Below, piece by piece: positions 55,862-64,000 of a stretch of DNA of 64,000 nucleotides. A program made the translations under genes and the position numbers. Source of the DNA: Liopterus haemorrhoidalis (taxonomy: Eukaryota; Arthropoda; Insecta; Coleoptera; Dytiscidae); assembly GCA_963971575.1 (NCBI GenBank), contig OZ020611.1, positions 228,214,260 to 228,278,259 on the forward strand. Reading direction: 5' to 3'. Within the stretch, counting starts at the first letter, position 1; each line of letters opens with the position of its first letter. The notes under the pieces were generated by a model, which was not told the DNA's origin, searched no databases, and was given only the letters and a program-made list of their open reading frames with translations.

Positions 55862-56064
55862 TTTTTATTTTAAGAGACAGGTGAATATACAAGTGATGAC
55901 CTAAAAAAAATAATAATAATAATGTCCTCTCTCCTAAAATATAAGTGATGACCAAAAAAAAAAAATCTTCACTTCTAAAATACAAGTGATGCCGCACGAT
56001 GGCGCCCCCTAGGCCTCGCGCTCCTGGTACTTGGCTCCAATGCCAGGGCGTTGCTACGGCTCTG
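55862..56064 (+). mobile_element. Right part of a hAT-like element with GGTCCTCA units
   Basis: It has two or three units with AAGTGATGACC and CTTCACTTCTAAAATAC, then GATGGCGCCCCCTAGGCCTC and the end GCGTTGCTACGGCTCTG. This is the right half of the family at 26738-27087. HINE-1 copy E abuts its left side. Confidence 0.55.
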
Positions 56065-57683
56065 TTTATAAATACCCTATATGTCTATTGTTTATTTACT
56101 TGTAACCTAAGTTAGGTTCATTTTACGCTAATTCAGTTTACGACAGTTCTCCTAGAAACAAAATTGCGGCGTATATCGAGTTCTACCTGTACATAATATT
56201 AAATTTATTTAGGAAATATTTCTGACCACTTTGTTCAACACCAGCCCCATTAAAAAATTACCACGCATCTTAAGAAAATTAAAATTTCCTTTAAGTTCCA
56301 CTTAAACATTTGACATAGACTATAGAAGGTCCGTCAAGAAAATTTTTATCTCAACGGGGTCTTCTTATTTTACAAATTTAAGAGCCCCTGCCTTTAGAGG
56401 TTAAAATACACCAAATTTACGCAGTAAAGCGTGTTCTACATTATTCAATTCTCATCAAATTTTCATACTTATTTCTTTGACTAGAACTTGTACTAGAAAT
56501 AAATCAGTGAAATTGTACAGTGTAAAACACTTTATATAGTCAAGTTCAACTTTATTCAAAACTAGATTTGATCAAACTTTTCTTGAAAACACATCCAACT
56601 TGGAACTCGGTGCATGCGCAGTAGACACTTTTAACAATAGTACCAACATTAAAATTACGCTTGTAAATATTTTGTATTACCACGTGTTTAATAGTGTTTT
56701 GTTGATCATTGGTTTGAATAAGCGAATATATAAATTGTGTTTTGTACGTAAATCAGTAATTTTACAAATCTAATAGCTAGGTTATAAACACTTGACAAGA
56801 TATGAATTATATTTTTATGTTGGTACTTTAAATGAACTGAAACACGTGTAAGAATTTCATTCTCTACCAAAAAATTGAAAAATAAATTGTATTAAAACTT
56901 TAACAACTTCTAGTTCAAAGAAAAAAGTTTAGAAAATTGATGAATAAAGTATAATGTAGAACACGCTTAACATAATTTGGTTTCGATTTAGTCTATGAGA
57001 TAAATATGAGTGAGTAGGCCGGTTTTTCATTGCCCTTAGGCACCATATACCCTCAATGTGCCACAGGGTAGTACACAGGAAACTTGCAAAATCTAATTCG
57101 TCACATTGCAAGATGGAAGGTTAGTGTAAACGGGACGAAATTAGTTTATCTACACAGCTGACAGTACTGAAGAAGAGAAGATGAATTCTATTATAAATTA
57201 CATTTAATATTGAACGTCAATACTCGTTCATATACTCCCACTTTATAGCTACCATATGTTCAAAGCAAATTAAATGACAACCTTGTAGAAGCATATCTTT
57301 TTATTTAATGAAAAAAGTTATCAAAGAACTTCTTATAAAAAAGTGGAACAGATTTGTAAGATATTATATTGAGGTTAGAGCATCATATTACTAGTCTCAA
57401 ATTCAGAATTAAATTAAGTCTCTGGAGTTCTTGTTGACATGTTATATGATATTGATGAGCTAAAAATATATTTTATAAGTCCAGAAATAGCCCTATGATG
57501 TATAGATATTTATAATTAGACGATGCAAAAATTTCATGACGCGTTTCGAAAAAATTTGCTTACTTTGGAATTTTATTTAATTGTTTAATTTGCCGACGTT
57601 TAAATATTTTACGTTCCAATTTTATTACATAATTGGCCTCATAATTTTTCTAATGCCTCTTCTATATATCTACAAAGTTCGCT
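56065..57683. other. Gap of 1.6 kb
   Basis: No gene, reading frame with a known motif or repeat end is recognised. This is the longest unexplained stretch of the right half. Confidence 0.4.
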
Positions 57684-57840
57684 TCACACTGAGAAAAATG
57701 GAATCAACTTGTAATCTGAGGGGTGGGTTATGTTTTTTAGGAACTTTATTACATTTCTTTCCAGGTCTTTATTGTATATGTCTTCGAGAGTTTCGAGAGG
57801 GTCACAAATGGGGGGGATCAGAATGTGCAAATATATATAT
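57684..57840 (-). pseudogene. Possible I-type LINE C-terminal tail
   Basis: The minus strand reads HILIPPICDPLETLEDIYNK and DLERNVIKFLKNI. The products of RNase H-bearing LINEs commonly end in (V/I)IKFLK.I after a short hydrophobic stretch. The match is short. Confidence 0.3.
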
Positions 57841-57864
57841 ATATATATTTGTGGGTGGTACTTG

Positions 57865-57900
57865 TATGGCCAATTCTCAACCTCTTGAGTATTGGCCATA
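57865..57900. repeat. Hairpin TATGGCCAAT..ATTGGCCATA
   Basis: Outer stem TATGGCCAAT/ATTGGCCATA and inner TCTCAA/TTGAG enclose a 4-5 base loop. It may be a terminator-like or element-internal structure; nothing ties it to a gene. Confidence 0.6.
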
Positions 57901-57998
57901 TCTGTTGGAACTAGGTGCCCATGGTTTGATGTCCATATTTAAAGTTCGTAAGTGGTTGTTTGTGATGGAGTACTAATATTCCTTCCATTTGTCTCTAA

Positions 57999-59581
57999 AG
58001 GGCGTATCACACTAGAACGCTATCCAAGTTTTATTTTGTAAATCTTTTTCGAGGATTCAAGTCTTCACGTCTTCTGCTATCACACGGGAAACACGGATAA
58101 GTAACTTGCGTCTGCGTACATAAAGTTAACAATTGGGTACAACAATGCCCGATGGTGGCGCTACGAGCGCTGTGAACAGCTGATTGAAACGAGTAATGTG
58201 AAAGTTGTCCATATTTGTTTACATGTTAAATCATCGATTTGCAATGGATAATAAACAGCTATCTTTATTAAATTATTTTAATTTTTTAAGTACAACACCT
58301 TCTTCTAGGTGTGTAGTTGAAGGAGAAGAGTTTTTAAACGCCGGAAATCTTATGTTGTGCGGAATTTTGAACAAAAATGATGAGCATGTCGACATATGTG
58401 GGTTATGTTTACAAACAAGCAGTTTGAGGACACCCCCTCACGAAGTCACTGGGAAATTAAAATTTAGTAATGATGTTGAAGTTTTAAATATGTCCTGCAC
58501 ATGTAAAGCAGGAACTACATGCAAACACATTTCAGCTATCCTATTATTTTGTGCCGGGTGGTTAACAAACCAAAATGAAAGAAGCCAAGATCAGGGCATT
58601 GATTGATTGTAATATTTGATTTTTCTTTTTTTTTGTGTGGTTTCTGTTGGTTTTTCTTTTTGTTCCAGAAACAATATATTGAGTATGGAAATATTAACCA
58701 GCACAGATTTAAAATGCCTGTGGTCTACTTTTAAAAAAACTGTCTTACAACGTTATGTACCGCAACCTCTGTTAGAAACTCCTTGCCTAAATAAATTGAT
58801 TAAAAACAAAAGCAGGCACTGAAGGTTCAGTGAAAATGTATTAGAAAAGCTGCGTACAGAATTTGAGACCGCTTGCCCTAATTCTGCATTAAAATTACAC
58901 GGGTAGATATTTAATTATGTTCGAGAAGGATTTTTATAATTTAGTGTTTGTTTTTTATTTAATTTGTTTAATAATATAACCAGTAATATAACCAATACTA
59001 GTTTGTTATTATCTCTTCCACAACACCAAATTTATTAACAGTTCACAAATTGTTTCTCATTTGGAAAATAGTGGAAGTAAATATTTTTGTTACTTCCTTT
59101 TCTAGAGTGACAGCCAAACACACATCAATTTGTGTTATAATAACTCATTATAACATAAAGTAATATAAAAAAGAATAATAATTGCTATCAAAAGTTAATA
59201 TAACAAACAAACTGCAACACTAACTTTTAAAAGCAATACAAACTACACGAAAAAACACATGTAAACCAGATGTAAACAATAAACTATTACTCGTTTCACC
59301 TAGTTCAGTTTTAGTCCGCTTGGCGTCACTTCATAGCGCTGTTGAGCCCAGTAGACCCATCTCACTTGATCTGACTGAGAGAGCGAGGACGGGCACGCGC
59401 ATTTAACGACTTGGATTTCGTCTGTCTTCTAGAGACAGGGGAAATGTATCTCGATGTATTTGTTCAGTCTTAAAAACCTAGGTTTTTTTATCATGCTATC
59501 ACACACACAAGACTTCGATTCTAATGCAAAGACTTTAATTTTCCAAGTTTAGACTTGAATAACTCTAGTGTGATAAGGCCT
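57999..59581 (+). mobile_element. 1.58-kb TIR element carrying a SWIM-finger gene
   Basis: Left end AGGGCGTATCACACTAGA and inverted right end AGGCCTTATCACACTAGA match closely; both are preceded by TAA-type trinucleotides (TAA at 57996-57998, TTA at 59582-59584). Extended subterminal regions include GAAGTCTTGTGTGTGTGATA. The only gene seen inside is the SWIM-domain frame. A 333-bp derivative keeping both ends lies at 61590-61922. TIR and TWA target fit PIF/Harbinger, but no DDE transposase is present. Confidence 0.75.
58223..58822 (+). pseudogene. SWIM zinc-finger protein gene, truncated
   Basis: The frame from ATG 58223 (or 58244, MDNKQLSLLNYF) to the stop at 58604-58606 encodes about 120 residues ending in a SWIM motif, MSCTCKAGTTCKHISAILLF (CxC..CxH). 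A probable 60-bp intron follows (GTAATATTTG at 58609, TTTTTGTTCCAG ending 58668), after which MEILTSTDLKCLWSTFKKTV and LQRYVPQPLLETPC continue to a stop at 58820-58822. In-frame TGA at 58604 lies four bases before that donor, so the spliced product would still stop. SWIM domains bind nucleic acid or protein and occur in several transposon-encoded proteins. Fragments after the stop (RFSENVLEKLRTEFETACPN, SALKLHG) suggest the gene was once longer. It sits between matched TIRs. Confidence 0.65.
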
Positions 59582-60077
59582 TTACGTTGACTTTTATGCG
59601 ACTCTTAATGTCGGCAACAGGGTTGGTATAGTATTTCCAAAATGAAATAGCTCTTGTTAAGAAGCTTAACAATGTGGTAATGGGTTTATGGCAGTAATCT
59701 TAAGACGTTGCTGTAAAAAGAATATAAGGGGCATTAAGTTAATTTTAAATTTAAATAGAATAGATGTAATACTACTTCAATTAAAGTTTCTTAAAAACCA
59801 TTAAGGATATTTTCCAAATTTATAATCCTATTGTTTCCAAATTTATAATCCTATTGTTTCTAAATTTTAGGGGTTGTTATACTTGTTTGTTAGTTAATTT
59901 TCAACGTTCATAGCGTGCATACATTAACAACATGGCTTTTTGGCGACCATTTGATTTAGATAAAATTCCTAATTTCTGTAGTGAATCTGTGCAAGGTGAT
60001 TTGGAGTGCGAAAATGTGGACGTTGACGTGGAATGCGAATATGTGGACGTGGCTACTATTTTTAGGCTACCGCCATA
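59582..60077. other. Gap before the DDE transposase remnant
   Basis: A short frame opens MAFWRPFDLDKIPNFCSESV at 59932 and could be its separate N-terminal piece; it has no motif that I know. A 24-base direct duplication (TCCAAATTTATAATCCTATT) lies at 59813-59860. Confidence 0.4.
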
Positions 60078-60427
60078 TTATTATAAAAAATAGTGTTTTA
60101 AACCGTATAGAATTAATATGGAGTCAATTAAAAGGTAATGTGTGCCGGAAAAATCCAACACGGACAGAAAGTGACACTAGTACAATTAATTAAAGACGAA
60201 ACAAGTGCGAACAAATTAATTAACAAGTGCGAACAAGACGAAACAAATTAATTAAAGACAATAAGTAATGATTTGTGGAAAAAATGTGTAGAACATGTAA
60301 AGACAATTGAAACATTTTTTTTTATAAATCCACCAAATAAATCTTTAATAATTATTAATTTAAATGACAGTGGTAGCGACACAAACTATGATAGTGATAT
60401 AAACAATGATAATAGTGGTAATGATTA
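60078..60427 (+). pseudogene. DDE transposase C-terminal remnant (Tc1/IS630-like)
   Basis: Two frames read RLPPYYYKK and LNRIELIWSQLKGNVCRKNP, i.e. the RLPPYHC..NPIELIWSQ.KG.V motif around the last catalytic acid with a frameshift. Later ISNDLWKKCVEHVKTIETFF and an acidic tail SGSDTNYDSDINNDN end at a natural stop (60425-60427). The tail W.KC..HV...E is typical of one insect transposase group. A duplicated GTGCGAACAA block near 60200-60240 disrupts the middle. Catalytic residues upstream are missing. Confidence 0.65.
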
Positions 60428-60859
60428 ATATTTTAATAATTTTAAATTACCATAAATTGACAAGTTCAAAAAAAGAATGATTTTTGTTTGTGCAAATTTG
60501 AAGTATTTAATATAGACTATAAAGACTTTAAAACAAAATGATTTTTAAACATGCCTATATTTATAATTCAAATATAGCCAGTCCTAAGCCTGATAAAAAT
60601 GTGAAGGAATGTCATGTTGTTCATTCTCAACAGCATATAAGAAAACACGTTTATTTTAAATAATTATTACGGTCCTGGCAATTTTTAACAGAACTATAAA
60701 CTCAGCAGGTATAATGGTTATACTATCAGTCATTATTGGAATCAGCAAGTGAGAGTGGCCATTTCATTTCAAAAACTATATATCTGTAATCAGCTCTTAC
60801 GTTTCCTATTGTATTTTCTATTGTATTTCCTATCATAGGGCAACGAGAAGAGGAATCCA
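60428..60859. other. Gap
   Basis: No gene or classified repeat is seen. Confidence 0.35.
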
Positions 60860-61589
60860 GATTATATTAATATTCTTTCTGTTAATTAGGGCCTCGTGGA
60901 TGTTTTCTTGGATTTTATGTACAGTTGTATTGCCTGTGTAGATTTCTTGGATGGAAGTAATGGCACTGAAGGAGTCACTGAATATTAAAAAGTTTTTCAA
61001 GCTATTGCCCGAATCCAGGATGTATTCAGAAGCTTCAAGTAGGCTATAGTAAAGTCACTAGATTATATAAAGTAGCGCAACGGCGGCCATACTGGGGTTA
61101 AAAATGTCGCCAACACAAATGATTTTCAGTGATTCCAACAGTACAAAAATAAGAAACTAGTACTACCAATAATTTTTATTTTAAACATTGTAATCACGAT
61201 TTTTTTAATCAAAGATGCACTATAACAAAATTGTGGTACAATTTCAATCATTTTATTTATTTTTATTAAATAAAATGGATATAATATATAAAATTAAATT
61301 AAACTTAACCTTAAATATTCAAACCGCTGACAAATAAGGTTATTAAATGAGAGCGAGAGAGGGAGATGAAACAGCGCAGACGAAAACTTAAGAATGTAAA
61401 AATTTCTGCTTTAGTTTGCTTAACAGGGGAACCAATGTTGCCAATCAAACTCTGGGGTCTGTCGGCTTCTTCAAAGGCTTGCACTACTTTGTATAATCTA
61501 GTGACTTTAGGCTATAGGACTCCGCCGTAAAGACACTTGTTTCTTCTAATACATGTGTGTCGCCTCCGATTAAAGTATATTTTTCCTAA
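60860..61589 (-). pseudogene. I-type LINE RNase H fragment split by a MITE
   Basis: On the minus strand, from 61589: EKYTLIGGDTHVLEETSVFT then AESYS (RNase H TSVFTAE motif), interrupted by the element 61050-61509, then LLEASEYILDSGNSLKNFLI, FSDSFSAITSIQEIYTGNTT and VHKIQENIHEALINRKNI. FLIFSDS.SA is the second aspartate region of RNase H. The frame joins exactly when the MITE and one 8-mer are removed. Its 5' side is cut at 61589 by the SWIM-element derivative. Confidence 0.75.
61050..61509. mobile_element. 460-bp MITE with GGCTATAG duplication
   Basis: Ends are TAAAGTCACTAGATTATA in inverted orientation, continuing (T/C)AAAGTAG. The 8-mer GGCTATAG is perfectly duplicated (61042-61049, 61510-61517). 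An 8-bp duplication suggests hAT-type transposition, though the tips are unusual for hAT. Confidence 0.88.
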
Positions 61590-61922
61590 AGGCCTTATCA
61601 CGAAAACGTCTTGGCATTCGAATCGAAGTCTTGTGTGTGTGATAGCATGACAAAAAACCTAGGTCTCTAAGCCTGACCAAATACATCCAGATATATCTCC
61701 CCCGTCTTTAGAAGACAGACGAAATCCAAGTCTTCAAATGCGCGTGCGCTGTCTCGACCTCGCAGTCCGATCAAGTGAGATGGGTGTATTGTTAATGTTA
61801 TGTACGCAGACGCAAGTCACTTTTCCCTGTTTCCCGTGTGATAGCTGTAGACGTGAAGACTTGAATCCTCGAAAAAGACTTACAAAATAAAACTTGGATA
61901 GCGTTCTAGTGTGATTCGCCCT
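61590..61922 (-). mobile_element. 333-bp non-autonomous derivative of the SWIM element
   Basis: It consists of the right end and left end of 57999-59581 joined directly, in opposite orientation. GCGTTCTAGTGTGATTCGCC ends it at the right and AGGCCTTATCACGAAAACG starts it at the left. TAA flanks both sides exactly (61587-61589, 61923-61925). Over the left-end region the two copies differ at only a few positions in 120. Confidence 0.85.
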
Positions 61923-62999
61923 TAACACGTATTTTTGATGTCTTAAATGCCGCACATGGTTGCACAAATAGCTATTGAGTGATTAGATTATAATATGGAG
62001 CCACGGCAATATTTTTTCTACTGAATAATACACGTATATTCAATTTTATTTTTATCTTGCAGTATTAATGATAATTTAAATTATGGTTATTTGAAATGAT
62101 GGGCGACTCTATCTTTTTATAAAAATATGCCTTTATCATTGCCATTAATAATGGCTTGTTATCTGAGTTGTTCAATGTATCATTAATGTTACACCAAAAA
62201 GCTATTTTTGCACTTAGCGTACAATAAACACTTACGCACAATATTTGTTTAATAATTTGTATATACTATACAAAATTGGTACTAAGAATTGTGAATCACT
62301 GAAATTTTTCTAGACTAGCACTCTGTTCTTATAAGTTCAAGTTTGTGCGTATAAGCAGCGGCGTAACTTCATTTGTTGGGCTCCCGCACAGAATTTTATT
62401 ATCCCCTCTCCCTTGGTTCATTGCTGTACCTGTTGGTTACGTATTTTTAATATACACGGTGTTTGTTTGAAACGGGGCACCCCGAAAATCTCCTTTATTT
62501 GTAGAGATACAAAAAATCTTCAGAACAAAAGTTAAACTAGACAAAAAGGCCCATCTAAAGGTTACTATAAGAATTCTGAGGCACTTCCGGTTTCACCGGA
62601 AATGATGTCAACTTTTGATACAGCATAGGAAATCGATAATTTTATATTTTTTTCCTAAAAGTACATTAAATTAGCTTTACAATGACAACAAAAAATCATA
62701 TTTTTATGTTAACCATTTCAAAATGGCGACCATTTATTTACAAAATAATAATCAACATAAGTTTTACAAAGTTGAACGTAGCAAGCTTTGAAAACAATAA
62801 AAAAAGAAACAAAATATCTCTAAAATAAACTGTTATAACTAGTTATTATATGAAATAACATGAAATAACTTAAATTTTAATTTTTCAATTAAATGTTTTA
62901 TAAATAACAAGAGTTTAATATGGTAGTTTATTTAGCTTATTTTTGTTTAAAAACAAAAAATTGTATTAATTGGTAGTAAGTCGTTATTTGTACCTAATA
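61923..62999. other. Gap with hAT-like and unassigned element ends
   Basis: CAGCGGCGTAACTTC at 62356 resembles a lone hAT end. ACGGTGTTTGTTTGAAACGG at 62457 and AAAATGGCGACCATTTATTT near 62720 look like the 5' part of the element whose transposase start is at 63000. Confidence 0.4.
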
Positions 63000-63107
63000 A
63001 TGGTTTATGTACGATATACCAACGAAGAGATGACAGATATGGTTCTGATATACGGAGAGTGCCAAAGAAATGCGGTTAGGGCCCAGCGACTCTATCAGGA
63101 ACTATAG
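63000..63107 (+). pseudogene. N-terminal piece of an insect transposase (DUF4817-like)
   Basis: The 35-codon frame reads MVYVRYTNEEMTDMVLIYGE and CQRNAVRAQRLYQEL before TAG. (Y)T..E..DM..IYG.C..NA..A.RLY.E is the start of the helix-turn-helix region (DUF4817) found in many insect Tc1/mariner-like transposases. The frame is cut at AATAGG repeats (63108-63130) and the 5'-truncated HINE-1 copy F. Confidence 0.6.
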
Positions 63108-63133
63108 GAATAGGAATAGGAATAGGAATAGGA

Positions 63134-63164
63134 CTCTATCTTTTGTCGTCTGTCTGTCTGTCTA

Positions 63165-63205
<41 letters not shown>

Positions 63206-63206
63206 A

Positions 63207-63241
<35 letters not shown>

Positions 63242-64000
63242 TCGGTAAAAATTGTAGCCAAACGGCTAAACCTAGAGAGTTGAAATTTGGCATGCTTATG
63301 CAACTCTTTGACCCGCACATAGGAAAAATACTACAACATCTAAAAAACATATCCCCCTAAAAAAAATAAACAAATATAAGCTGTTCACTTTTGTAAGAAC
63401 ACACTAGATCTGGTTATTTTGGTTACTATTATGGTGTGTTACTGACTTTAAATGTCAATTAAAAATAATCCTTACGCTGTATAACCGACTTTTTTGTCCC
63501 ACGCCCTGTATCCCAGATGGTTTAAACTAAAAATCTGAAAAAATTCTAAGTAATGTACATTGGTGTGAACCGAAATAGTACAACAGGACTTTTTGATCAG
63601 AAACGCATTTTTTGTGATTTTTGGCTAATAATGTACACAAGTTATAGCTTTGTAACAAGCTACAATGGAACGTGTATGCTGGTGTAGTGCTTTTGACGCT
63701 GGCGTTTCACCCAAGTAACTCGATCCGAATGAAATCGAAACCTGCGAGAAGAGACAATATTATTTTTTGTTTTTGTTTTTTTAAATTTTTATATTGTTTA
63801 AATTATTTTTTCAAAATTCTAGTTATATTTTGACAAATGTTGCATTTAATTTTTAAAAGCGTAAATTTAATAACCAGTGAAAATTATTTAAATTATAATT
63901 TAATTCTGTTTCAATGTACACGAAATCAGAGGTGCGGAACTTATAACAACCAATGGAAGCCATAGGCGCAAATTTTAAAATTCTTAATGAACCTTGCTAT
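63134..64000 (+). mobile_element. HINE-1 copy F, 5'-truncated, runs off the window
   Basis: It starts inside TTTTGTCGTCTGTCTG, lacking the 5' subterminal repeat, with the longest GTCT run in the window (63146-63240). The interior follows copy E, is interrupted at about 63375-63485 by a fragment of the MITE at 49538-49748, and carries a worn tRNA-like module near 63655-63745. The 3' end lies beyond base 64000. Confidence 0.75.

Noticed and set aside
57581..57976. 131-codon plus-strand frame
   Set aside because: Crosses a TA microsatellite and is antisense to a possible LINE tail; no motif of its own.
63136..63350. Open frames rich in QTDRQTDR or CLSVCLSV (also at 17277-17462, 25547-25810, 30430-30645, 32884-33120, 54923-55120)
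   Set aside because: They are translations of the GTCT/CAGA microsatellite in HINE elements, open only because the repeat has no stop codon.

Overview
The window is animal, almost certainly insect, nuclear DNA. It is AT-rich, its only recognisable host gene has long introns, and most of the rest is degraded transposable elements. The one supported host gene is the 5' part of a class I facilitative glucose transporter (Glut1/SLC2A type) on the minus strand. Six coding exons (37361-37323, 22647-22549, 17912-17761, 7402-7204, 6958-6745, 1235-1048) join in frame into 297 residues ending in the TM7 motif QQLSGINA; the remaining exons lie to the left of base 1. A second possible first exon (MFE) sits at 23265-23257. 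I cannot name the species; a beetle would fit the repeat types, but that is a guess.

Bases 1-37,400 are the transporter gene, with introns packed with mobile elements. They hold I-type, RTE-like and R1/Jockey-like LINE 3' ends, hAT, PIF/Harbinger-like, Tigger-like and unclassified TIR elements, a tRNA-derived SINE, and many copies of repeats with an internal GTCT/CAGA microsatellite. Three families of these repeats share one design: a short 5' subterminal inverted repeat, a microsatellite near it, the matching 3' inverted repeat, a 3' hairpin and a tail of about 10 bases. That is the architecture of Helentron-derived non-autonomous rolling-circle elements (the HINE/DINE-1 type). One family stands as an exact head-to-tail trimer at 32181-35388, and its copies carry a tRNA-like module.

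Bases 37,500-64,000 show no host gene. They hold reverse-transcriptase remnants (40.5-41.7 kb and 44.9-45.8 kb, both with a changed catalytic box), an internally deleted mariner (43.3-44.2 kb), and a Tc1-like transposase broken by two later retrotransposon insertions that each left a target-site duplication (46.4-48.5 kb). A hAT element has its empty site preserved in a nearby duplicate (38.4-39.8 kb). A 1.6 kb TIR element carrying a SWIM zinc-finger gene (58.0-59.6 kb) has its gene-less short derivative 2 kb away (61.6-61.9 kb).

The genes do not form a pathway. What the window records is layered transposition: order of insertion can be read at many sites from interrupted reading frames and target duplications. 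All family assignments come from reading motifs, termini and translated fragments by eye; no database search was possible.
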